Part shown: piece by piece, positions 17,473 through 24,290 of the stretch
Layout: each line of letters opens with the position of its first letter
How positions within the stretch are numbered: position 1 is the first letter of the stretch
From: Akkermansiaceae bacterium
GTDB taxonomy: Bacteria; Verrucomicrobiota; Verrucomicrobiia; Verrucomicrobiales; Akkermansiaceae
NCBI GenBank assembly: GCA_030725745.1
Contig: JANRFH010000013.1
Span: forward strand, 1-37,053
DNA: 37,053 bases
Direction: 5' to 3'
The notes under the pieces: model-generated
What the model was told of the DNA's origin: nothing
Databases searched by the model: none
Seen by the model: the letters and a program-made list of their open reading frames with translations, nothing else
Program-made: the position numbers and the translations under genes

Positions 17473-18504
17473 TCAGGCCTTGCCGAAGATAGTCTTCCCG
17501 GAGGACTTGAGGTCGTCGCAGGCAGTCTTCATGCGGTCGCAGAGGCCTTGCTCGGCTTTCTTGAGGTAGGAACGAGGATCGTAGTGCTTCTTGTTTCCAA
17601 CTTCGCCGTCGATCTTGAGCATGCCCTCTATGTTTTCACAAACGTGGGTGACGATAGGGCGGGAGAATGCATATTGAGTGTCGGTGTCGATGTTCATTTT
17701 GATGACACCGTAGTCGAGCGTTTCTTGGAGATCCTCGGAAGAGGTGCCAGAGCCGCCGTGGAAGACGAGATCCATTTCTGCACCAGCACCATGCTTGTCC
17801 ATGACCGCTTTCTGGCCGTCTTTGAGGATGGATGGTTTGAGCTTCACCGAGCCGGGCTTGTAGGCGCCGTGAACGTTTCCGAAGGTGGCGGCGAAGATGA
17901 AGCGGCCGATTGGCTGGAGGGCTTCATAGACTTGCACCATGTCATCGGGTGTGGTGTATAGCTTATCAATAGGAAGGCCGGAGGTGTCGTGGCCGTCCTC
18001 TTCTCCACCTACGCAGCCAGCCTCGACTTCGAGGATGATGCCGAGCTCGGCGCATTCCTTGAGGAGGGCTTTGGAGATTTCGAGGTTTTCCTTCAGGTCA
18101 ACGACGGAGCCATCGAACATGTGGGATTGGAAAAGTGGCCCTTTGCCAGCGGCGATACGCTCACGGGAAGCCTGAAGGAGCGGCTTTAGGAAGCCTTCGA
18201 CTTTCTCAGGGTGGCAGTGATCGGTGTGGAGGCCGATGAGGACATCGTATTTCTCCGCAAGGAGGTAGCAGGCCTCTGCAAGCACGATAGCACCGAAGGC
18301 AGCATCCTTCACGGCGGTGCCGGAGGCGAACTCGCCGCCGCCGGTGGACACCTGGATGATGCCGTCGGACTTCATTTCGGAAAAGGCTTTGAGCGCACCG
18401 TTGATGGTGGTGATGGAGGTGACGTTGATCGCCGGGTAGGCGTATCCGCCTTTCTGGGCGGCATCAATCATCGCGGCGTATTGGGCAGGAGTTGCGATAG
18501 GCAT
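17473..18504 (-). CDS. fbaA: Class II (zinc-dependent) fructose-bisphosphate aldolase
   Basis: This cytoplasmic enzyme splits fructose 1,6-bisphosphate to dihydroxyacetone phosphate and glyceraldehyde 3-phosphate in glycolysis, or joins them in gluconeogenesis. The ATG at 18504 (MPIATPAQYAAMIDAAQ) gives 343 residues, close to the normal size of the longer E. coli FbaA-type class II aldolases; 19 further upstream codons are possible but not aldolase-like. The metal site shows in GLHTDHCHPEK near residue 94, the His of ATFGNVHGAYKPG and the His of LVFHGGSGT, which also begins the phosphate-binding glycine loop. The KMNIDTDTQYAF segment is a further class II signature. The gene stands alone with its own terminator at 17412-17447 and a divergent tRNA upstream. 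Confidence 0.96.
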   Translation of the reverse strand: MPIATPAQYAAMIDAAQKGGYAYPAINVTSITTINGALKAFSEMKSDGIIQVSTGGGEFASGTAVKDAAFGAIVLAEACYLLAEKYDVLIGLHTDHCHPEKVEGFLKPLLQASRERIAAGKGPLFQSHMFDGSVVDLKENLEISKALLKECAELGIILEVEAGCVGGEEDGHDTSGLPIDKLYTTPDDMVQVYEALQPIGRFIFAATFGNVHGAYKPGSVKLKPSILKDGQKAVMDKHGAGAEMDLVFHGGSGTSSEDLQETLDYGVIKMNIDTDTQYAFSRPIVTHVCENIEGMLKIDGEVGNKKHYDPRSYLKKAEQGLCDRMKTACDDLKSSGKTIFGKA

Positions 18505-18569
18505 TCGGCGGAAATAGTAGAAATTTCCCAGACGGGCAAGGGCTAACCCTGCTCTAGCCACGGTATTCC

Positions 18570-18598
18570 TTGCAAAAGCGGGCGTTCATGGATACACC
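18570..18598 (+). promoter_or_regulatory. Possible sigma-70-type promoter for tRNA-Arg
   Basis: TTGCAA (18570-18575) and TACACC (18593-18598) are separated by 17 bp and end 20 bp before the tRNA. The -10 match is weak, so this is tentative. Confidence 0.35.
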
Positions 18599-18618
18599 CT
18601 TGCTCCTCGCACCGGAAT

Positions 18619-18693
18619 GGTCCCGTGGTCCAATGGATAGGACGATGGTCTCCGAAGCCGTAGGTGGTGGTTCGATTCCACCCGGGACCACCA
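18619..18693 (+). tRNA. tRNA-Arg (anticodon CCG)
   Basis: All arms fold. The acceptor stem is GGTCCCG (18619-18625) with CGGGACC (18683-18689) and discriminator A. The D stem is GTCC/GGAC (18628-31, 18640-43). The anticodon loop CTCCGAA (18650-18656) gives anticodon CCG at 18652-18654, which reads CGG arginine codons. The T stem is GGTGG/CCACC around TTCGATT. The CCA end is encoded (18691-18693). The gene is intact; no integrase or repeat of the tRNA 3' end lies next to it in this window. Confidence 0.95.
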
Positions 18694-18699
18694 GAGGTG

Positions 18700-20736
18700 T
18701 CAGTTTTGAAATCCGAGGACAGCATTCACTTCCTTGCGCTTCAGGTCGGCGATTTTCGCCTCGATGAAATTGAAACCTTGGGGGACGACATAGCTGAGTT
18801 TGTCTTTTGCAGACCAGCGTTCAGCCGAGGCATAGATGATTGGTACTGAGATAGCGGCAATGATGATCGCGGAGGAAAATACCGGGAGTAGCAAGCGGGC
18901 GGAGATGGAGTTACGGAGGCAGTGATCCTTTTTCCCGAGTAGCGCAATGAACGCGCTGATCAAAATCGATAAGCCCCACAGTCCGAGTATTGGTGCTAAA
19001 GAAAAGTAGAGTGGCTCTGACAACAACTGGTTGCCAAGCAATGGAAAAGTCGTGAGAGCAATGGTAATTCCAATAATGGGAAACAGGCAGCGCCAGTGGG
19101 GAACATGTTCTGCAATGCCAAAAGCACCGAGCCTTTTGCGCATGCGCCAGCGTATGATAAGTGGCGGAACGCTGAGGATAAGCAGAAGAAGAATCATAAA
19201 GTGTATGGCCGGAAAAATGAAGCCCATGGAACTCAAGCCCCGGCTTCTCCCCCCCATCGGAGTTAGCCAGCTGACGGCGTAGATGAAGGCGAAGGGTGCA
19301 ATGACTCCTAGCCCTATGATCCATACCCAGTCCCTTGCGCTGAAGAGTCCTGATAGCCGACGGGCTAGCTTCTCAATCACTGCGGAAGCCCGCAGGCGGA
19401 AGAATAATACGCTCATGGCCGAGAGGAAAAGTAAGAGGAGCAGCATCCAAACAAATATCAGGGATACAAAATCGTAATCGGCAAGGCGCCCGGGTGTGAG
19501 AAGCAAATCATTGATCACAGGTGGGTCAGGGACGGATCTTAACCCCGTCGGCGTAGTAAATGCATGCAGCACCGAACCGCGCCTATCGATAATGTCGTCT
19601 GAGTTTTTTCCACGAATCACCCGCAGATCCTTCAGCTCTTGAAATCTTGCCGAACGGGCATCAAGAAGTTCTGCGAGATCTTCCAGCCCCAGCCGAGCTG
19701 CACCGTGGAGCATTGTGCGGGTAAGGCTATCTGCATTTGCGTTGTACACCATCTCACCAACCAGTGTCGATTTCGGGCTTTTGCTGATCTGCTTTAAAAA
19801 TGCCTCGGAAAGAGCGAAGTCTCGGCGGAAGCCCTCCTCATCGCCTTCCACTGAGTGGAGGTATGCACTGGTGCAGATGACATCGGCGACTTTTAGGAGC
19901 GATATGACTTGGGATGTTTGCATTGCTGAGTAGGTCAAAGCCCGCAGTTTCTCTAACGCAGTGTTCTTTGGAAAAAGTTTCAGCCGCTCTTCCATCATCA
20001 TGGTCTCATAACTATCCAAACGATCTAACGCGGCGGCCTGCGAGATTAGATCCATTGCCTCTGTGAAGGCGGTGACATCGGCAATCTCCCACTCGGTTTC
20101 ATCAGGGATAGGGCGAAGAGCTACGCCATCGCGCATCCTTTCCGGATTTGAGCTTCTGCCGTATGCACTGCTCACTTTGGAGACGGCTTCTTTTCCGATT
20201 CTCCCTGCGGCTATATATGGGAAAAATGAGTTTTCGGGGTCAATACTTGAGGCTGTATCGAGGTAGTCCGGAGGCAGGACTCCGCGCATTTCCGCGTATT
20301 GGTAAGCAAATTCCGAGTAATATGCCGGGTTCTCCGGGGCACTGAGATACAGGGCTTCTTTTTGTTTAAATGCACTCAACGAAGGGTCGCCTAACAAAAG
20401 AAGTTCCCCAGCGGTAAAATGCGTTGAAGGGAATTGGGTGGAGGTGTGATATAAAGAGCTCGAAACACGAATTTCGCGGAAAATATCGGACACCTTTTTC
20501 GCCGAATGATTGGAAACCAATAACGAAACACCGGCGAGGACGTAGAGTATGCCTATCCAGAGATGAGGGTATTTTTTCGCATCCAAAATACTCCAGCGGG
20601 CGATGGCAACTCCGGCATCCGGGTGATAGGAGTCAGCTTTTTCATCCAATATCGCTATGGCGGCGAGCCGTTGCTCCGCATTGTCCGCGAAGGGCTTGGT
20701 TGCGGCATCGATGAGTGGACTGGGTTCCGGGATCAC
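18700..20736 (-). CDS. Large membrane protein of unknown function, paralogue A
   Basis: The 678-residue protein (GTG start) matches no family I can name. It is a clear paralogue of the product at 24291-26468. Its layout is a ~55-residue cytoplasmic start with NAEQRLAAIAIL and HPDAGVAIARW, then one membrane helix at about 59-76. A large helical extracytoplasmic domain spans about 80-415, with GDPS, APENPAYYSEFAYQY and TASSIDPENSFFPYIAAG. About six more helices lie at ~422-446, 471-492, 504-528, 550-567, 580-600 and 614-635. Shared membrane-region motifs are LGVIAPFA, GGR, FPAIHF and IIRWRMRKR. The ENPAYYSE/IDPENSFF part may be a TPR-like fold in which units of a workload are counted, but no catalytic motif is visible. 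It converges with the tRNA and is divergent from the toxin-antitoxin pair. Confidence 0.8.
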   Translation of the reverse strand: MIPEPSPLIDAATKPFADNAEQRLAAIAILDEKADSYHPDAGVAIARWSILDAKKYPHLWIGILYVLAGVSLLVSNHSAKKVSDIFREIRVSSSLYHTSTQFPSTHFTAGELLLLGDPSLSAFKQKEALYLSAPENPAYYSEFAYQYAEMRGVLPPDYLDTASSIDPENSFFPYIAAGRIGKEAVSKVSSAYGRSSNPERMRDGVALRPIPDETEWEIADVTAFTEAMDLISQAAALDRLDSYETMMMEERLKLFPKNTALEKLRALTYSAMQTSQVISLLKVADVICTSAYLHSVEGDEEGFRRDFALSEAFLKQISKSPKSTLVGEMVYNANADSLTRTMLHGAARLGLEDLAELLDARSARFQELKDLRVIRGKNSDDIIDRRGSVLHAFTTPTGLRSVPDPPVINDLLLTPGRLADYDFVSLIFVWMLLLLLFLSAMSVLFFRLRASAVIEKLARRLSGLFSARDWVWIIGLGVIAPFAFIYAVSWLTPMGGRSRGLSSMGFIFPAIHFMILLLLILSVPPLIIRWRMRKRLGAFGIAEHVPHWRCLFPIIGITIALTTFPLLGNQLLSEPLYFSLAPILGLWGLSILISAFIALLGKKDHCLRNSISARLLLPVFSSAIIIAAISVPIIYASAERWSAKDKLSYVVPQGFNFIEAKIADLKRKEVNAVLGFQN

Positions 20737-20775
20737 CTGTGAGGATTAGCGGAAGATTTACGCCATGAAAAGCGG

Positions 20776-20818
20776 CTACTTGAAGACGCATCAATTGTCT
20801 TTCGAGGTGACTTCCGGC
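20776..20818 (-). pseudogene. Decayed copy of the L,D-transpeptidase 3' end
   Basis: This stretch matches the last 43 bases of the L,D-transpeptidase gene (21408-21450) at about 33 of 43 positions, with 13 of 13 at the stop-codon end. In the matching minus-strand frame it reads MPEVTSKDN-stop-CVFK-stop, against PPDVSVKDKQYVFK-stop in the intact gene. It is a remnant with an internal stop, on the far side of the toxin-antitoxin pair. Confidence 0.65.
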
Positions 20819-20872
20819 ATCAGCAATAAGGTTTGCAGGTGACTCGGTGGAAAATCGGTTTATGATGCTTGC

Positions 20873-21088
20873 ATGAGTCTCGCTGAAATCCTCGAGGAGC
20901 TTCCTGCCTTTTCAATGGCCGAGAGGCAGTTGCTGATCCGCAGGGCGATTGAGCTCGATGAACCCGGGTTATCCGACGCCGAGCTGAGTGTCGTAAAATC
21001 TCGCCTTGCCGATCACGAGGCAGATTACTCAACGGCGGTTTCGTTCGAGGCAATGAAAGAAGCGCTACGCTCCGGTTTCGGCAAATGA
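20873..21088 (+). CDS. Antitoxin, putative addiction module component family
   Basis: This 71-residue acidic protein resembles the short antitoxins of ParE/RelE-type modules known as putative addiction module components. It shows SLAEILEELPAFSMAERQLLIRRAIELD at the N-terminus and a Glu/Asp-rich middle. It would neutralise the toxin encoded immediately downstream by binding it, and probably represses its own promoter. Its stop overlaps the toxin start by 4 bp (ATGA at 21085-21088), the usual coupled arrangement. The pair is inserted between two minus-strand genes and is the only plus-strand protein-coding pair for several kilobases around. Confidence 0.85.
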   Translation: MSLAEILEELPAFSMAERQLLIRRAIELDEPGLSDAELSVVKSRLADHEADYSTAVSFEAMKEALRSGFGK

Positions 21089-21399
21089 GCTGGATTCTGG
21101 AATTCCGCCCCGAGGTTGCAGATGATGTCACGGAGGCTGCTGACTGGTATGAATCGCGCGAATCTGGTCTTGGAGCTGTGTTCGTGGAGGAGATCATCAG
21201 GGTGTGGGAAAAAATAGTGGAACATCCCCATATCGGTTCGCGGCGCCATCCGACTATGGACATCCGTTGGAGATATCCTGAGCGTTTTCCTTATCGAGTG
21301 ATTTACCGGATCAGTGAGGACACGGAATCCATTCTGGTCGTAGCTGTGCTGCATGCCGCCCGGCGGGATGGCGGATGGCAGTCGCGGATAGGTCACTGA
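21085..21399 (+). CDS. ParE/RelE-family toxin (plasmid stabilisation protein)
   Basis: The 104-residue product has the ParE/RelE superfamily pattern: an N-terminal EFRPEVADDVTEAADWYESR helix, a GLGAVFVEEIIRVWEKI second helix, a PHIGSRRHP turn, then the closing strands RYPYRVIYRISEDTESILVVAVLHAARR (here with FPYRVIYRI). Members poison gyrase or cleave mRNA on ribosomes; which applies here cannot be told. It is translationally coupled to its antitoxin by a 4-bp overlap. It ends 9 bp before the convergent stop of the L,D-transpeptidase. The frame is intact, so the module is likely functional. Confidence 0.9.
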   Translation: MSWILEFRPEVADDVTEAADWYESRESGLGAVFVEEIIRVWEKIVEHPHIGSRRHPTMDIRWRYPERFPYRVIYRISEDTESILVVAVLHAARRDGGWQSRIGH

Positions 21400-21407
21400 C
21401 CGTGACT

Positions 21408-22112
21408 CTACTTGAAGACGTATTGCTTGTCCTTCACGGAAACATCCGGCGGGACTTTATTTTTCTCGAAGAGGTCGTAGCCGGTCTTGAGGTTTTTCCA
21501 GAAGGCTAAATTGGGATCGGCGGCAGCCTTTTGCATACGCGCTTCGGTCATGCGGAAGGGGAAGATGTGGACGCGGAAGAAGCGCTGTCCGCCGTTGTGG
21601 GCGGCATTGCAGAGGGTGTAGATTTCCTCGATTTTCTCGTTAGTCATGGCGAGGCAGCCGATGGAGACATTGGAGCCGTGGATCATGATGAAGGAGCCAG
21701 TGCGGTCGTTTGCCTTATCGAATTCGTTGGGATAGCCGATGTTGAAGGCGAGGTGGTAGCGGCTGGTCGGCAGCATGGCGGAGGGAGGGACGAAGTAGAA
21801 TCCCTCTGGCACCTGCCCATCGCCCTCGGCGAGCTTGGGGCCAAGTTCTCCGCTGGCGGCGGCGATTTTGTAACTACGGAAAAGCTCGTAGTTCCCTGAC
21901 TTTATATTCTCCACAAAAAGCTCCAGAACACGCTCCTCCTTGAAGGCGCGGATAAAGACCGGGGAGCCAAGCGTAAGGTCTTTTTCCTTCAATGCTTGCT
22001 CCATGGTCTTACCGATGCGTTGCTTGATTTCCTTTTCCTTCGCCTGCCCCTTCGCCTTGTCTCCGCAGGAGGGGAGCAGGGCTAGGGTGAGAAGCAGGAA
22101 AAAGGATTTCAT
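21408..22112 (-). CDS. L,D-transpeptidase (YkuD) family lipoprotein
   Basis: The 234-residue protein is a lipoprotein with signal MKSFFLLLTLALLPSC and Cys16 as acylation site. It contains a YkuD catalytic domain at about 50-190, with the active-site motif HG at 145-146 and SIGC at 150-153, where Cys153 is the nucleophile. Such enzymes form 3-3 cross-links in peptidoglycan or attach proteins to it; the EVPEGFYFV-like and IMIHGSNVSIGCLAMTN style is of the ErfK/murein type that also contains amidase-like relatives. A C-terminal tail of ~45 residues follows the domain. It starts 15 bp after the subtilase stop, in the same direction, suggesting one operon. A decayed copy of its last codons lies at 20776-20818. 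Confidence 0.92.
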   Translation of the reverse strand: MKSFFLLLTLALLPSCGDKAKGQAKEKEIKQRIGKTMEQALKEKDLTLGSPVFIRAFKEERVLELFVENIKSGNYELFRSYKIAAASGELGPKLAEGDGQVPEGFYFVPPSAMLPTSRYHLAFNIGYPNEFDKANDRTGSFIMIHGSNVSIGCLAMTNEKIEEIYTLCNAAHNGGQRFFRVHIFPFRMTEARMQKAAADPNLAFWKNLKTGYDLFEKNKVPPDVSVKDKQYVFK

Positions 22113-22127
22113 GGGACTGGCGGATGA

Positions 22128-23849
22128 TTACCAGTTCTCGCTGATCCAGTTGGTGGGGTATGCACCGTCTGGAGAGATGATTTGATCGCCAAGGCCGGAA
22201 CCCTTGGACATGACGACGATGGTGTGATCGCCGGAGCCTGCGGAGCCAGTGATGCTAAATCCTTTGGTTCTTTGCTCCTTGATCCAATCGTTTGGCCACG
22301 GCCCAGGCATGCTGTAGGTCTGCTCCTGGATGGTGGTGCCCTTGGTCATGACGAAGAGCCAGCCATCGGCATCGTCATTGGGGACATCATCTCCGGCGAC
22401 GGAGGTGATGCGGTAAGGCGCGCCCTGGCCTTCCTTGGGAGTGCTTGGGGTGGGCTTGGAGTTGATTTCCGGGACGTTAATGACGGGGCCATCGCGGCCG
22501 GGCTTTCTCGCAGAGCGGGCTTCTTCCACCAGCATGGCGAGGTTGTCGCTAGTGAATGAAGCGGCCATTTTGCGGGCGGCTTCGGGATCGATGGCTCCCG
22601 AGGTGGAGCAGATCGAGGCAAGGCTTTCGGTGCGTTTTGAGGATGCTTCGAGCAAGCGGCGGACATCGGTGGCGGTCAGTTCTGGGAAATCCTTGCGGAT
22701 GCCAGCAGCGACACCGGCGACAAGCGGGGAAGCCATTGAAGTGCCGGACATTTCCGCCTCAAGATGGGCGAGAATGGGCGAGACGATGTCCTCGCCGAGG
22801 GCGGCGATCTGAACTGAGCGCGTGCCAAAGTTCGTGAAGGCGGAGGGCTTTCCATTTACATCGAGCGAGGCGACGGTCATCACGTTCGGGAAAAAGCGCG
22901 AGAGGTAGGGAGGCGAAGGAAGGAGCGTGTCGTTGTCCGCCGTCTCATTACCGGCTGCGATGACGATGAGGACATCGGGGTTTTCGTAGAAGGCGATAGC
23001 GAAGGCGGCGGCGTCTGCGATGGTGAGTTCAAGCACGAGGTTCTGGAGCAATATGCCCTCCTCGCCTTGGTAGTTCTGCTTCACGGAGGACGGGTTTTTG
23101 CCGAAGTTCGTGTAGATGTATTCCAGCTCGCTGGCCATGCCCTCGAAGTAAGGGCGGGGGCGTGACCAGCTCATGTTTGCCACGCCAGCACCACAAGTGC
23201 GGAGGTAATCCGAGGCGCGTTGGCCTTTTTTCACCGCTTCTGCGCGGAAAAGGGTGATGACTTGGGAAACAAATTTCGCGTAATCTGGGGAGTTCTCGGC
23301 GAGCTTCACCAGGCCTGCGGTGTCCGTGAAAACGCGACCTGTAGGCGGGGTGACCTGGCCTAGTGCGGAGCCGTGGATGAGCGCCTTGCCATCGCTGTAT
23401 TTCTGGATGATCCCGGCGACGTGAGTGCCGTGCGAGGCGGAATAGAGCATCTCCGCATAGACGAAGTCGTTGAGGTCGAGGTTTGCGGCGGCGAGTGTGC
23501 CGAAGCCGATCTGGCGGACGAGCGGATTCTCGTAACGGTTGCGGAGCCTTTCCTCCATCTTCTCATCGCCCTTGGCAGCGGCGAGGTAATCGGTCAGAAG
23601 CTGGCGGAGGAAGGTTTTGGTCTCCTCGGTGTCGTCGATGTTGAGCTGCGGGGCGACGAGCGGTTCGTCGTTGAGGAAATTCCACCCATAAATGTCATCG
23701 ATGAAGCCGTTTTTATCGTCATCGACGCCGTTCTTTCCTTTGAGCTCCGCTTCGTTTACGTAGTAAGAACTTTTCAGAGTTGGGTGGAAGGGATCGACCC
23801 AGTTGTCGTTGATAAGGGCGAGGTGTTTCGTTTTCACTGGCTCCGGCAC
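22128..23849 (-). CDS. Subtilisin-like S8 serine peptidase, lacking its original N-terminus
   Basis: The 573-residue frame (first available start is GTG 23849) has a complete S8 triad. Asp15 lies in LALINDNWVD (an unusual DNW where DTG or DSG is common), His140 in SHGTHVAGII and Ser371 in GTSMASPLVAG, with oxyanion Asn301 in AAGNETADND. A Ca-loop-like GVDDDKNGFIDDIYGWNF segment lies at 41-58. The last ~100 residues hold a two-fold repeat (VMTKGTTIQEQTYS ... WPNDWIKEQ and VMSKGSGLGDQ ... YPTNWISENW) that resembles the DUF7477 type. The open frame continues upstream without a start, as LLWAGADAGIKDNTGKIARDFLDV, an ankyrin-repeat piece. So the real gene once began at 24181 and this frame has lost its signal peptide by frameshift. 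Unless translation is rescued, the product would stay in the cytoplasm. Confidence 0.88.
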   Translation of the reverse strand: MPEPVKTKHLALINDNWVDPFHPTLKSSYYVNEAELKGKNGVDDDKNGFIDDIYGWNFLNDEPLVAPQLNIDDTEETKTFLRQLLTDYLAAAKGDEKMEERLRNRYENPLVRQIGFGTLAAANLDLNDFVYAEMLYSASHGTHVAGIIQKYSDGKALIHGSALGQVTPPTGRVFTDTAGLVKLAENSPDYAKFVSQVITLFRAEAVKKGQRASDYLRTCGAGVANMSWSRPRPYFEGMASELEYIYTNFGKNPSSVKQNYQGEEGILLQNLVLELTIADAAAFAIAFYENPDVLIVIAAGNETADNDTLLPSPPYLSRFFPNVMTVASLDVNGKPSAFTNFGTRSVQIAALGEDIVSPILAHLEAEMSGTSMASPLVAGVAAGIRKDFPELTATDVRRLLEASSKRTESLASICSTSGAIDPEAARKMAASFTSDNLAMLVEEARSARKPGRDGPVINVPEINSKPTPSTPKEGQGAPYRITSVAGDDVPNDDADGWLFVMTKGTTIQEQTYSMPGPWPNDWIKEQRTKGFSITGSAGSGDHTIVVMSKGSGLGDQIISPDGAYPTNWISENW

Positions 23850-24181
23850 GCGGCCGTATTCTTTACAGAAAGCGTACGCGCGGAGGATGAGAGAAAGCGG
23901 CGCGAAGGCCTCACCCCTGACATCGAGAAAATCGCGGGCGATCTTGCCAGTGTTGTCCTTGATGCCAGCATCTGCCCCTGCCCAGAGGAGGCGGCGGCGA
24001 GCATGAGCGGTGTCTGGCCATCTTTTCCGCGGATATCTGGATCTGCCTCGGCGAGGGCGAGAACGATGCGCGGTGCGTCTCCTTCAGTGGCGGCTTTGAG
24101 GAGAGCGTCTTCGGCTTCACCCGCATGGGCGTTGGCGAAAAGGAGTGGAAAACAGAGCAGGAGGGGGTGGAGTCGTTTCAT
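23834..24181 (-). pseudogene. Detached N-terminus of the subtilase: signal peptide and partial ankyrin repeat
   Basis: From ATG 24181 this frame gives a signal peptide (MKRLHPLLLCFPLLFANAHA) and an ankyrin unit (ALLKAATEGDAPRIVLALAEADPDIRGKDGQTPLMLAAA). It then runs out of phase to a stop at 23834. The next ankyrin piece, LLWAGADAGIKDNTGKIARDF, continues in the subtilase frame. About 9-10 residues expected between the two pieces are missing at about 23980-24002, so a ~30-bp out-of-frame deletion in the GC-rich repeat is likely. The intact ancestor would have been a secreted ankyrin-subtilase fusion. Confidence 0.75.
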
Positions 24182-24222
24182 TTTTTGTGCGTTCGCCCTA
24201 ACAGGCACTCTGCTGTTATATG

Positions 24223-24259
24223 AAAAATCCCGACCCTGCAAGTGGCGGGGCCGGGATTT
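24223..24259 (-). terminator. Terminator after membrane protein paralogue B
   Basis: AAATCCCG and CGGGATTT form the base of a stem, extended inward by CCC/GGG after one mismatch, and the minus strand continues with TTTTTC. It lies 32 bp past the stop of the gene at 24291 and just before the subtilase N-terminus. Confidence 0.75.
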
Positions 24260-24290
24260 ACGTAAGATTTACAGGATTGGTGGGCGAAAG

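Noticed and set aside
18619-18693. tRNA-Arg as an island attachment site
   Set aside because: No integrase gene lies beside it, and I did not find a second copy of the tRNA 3' end within the window.
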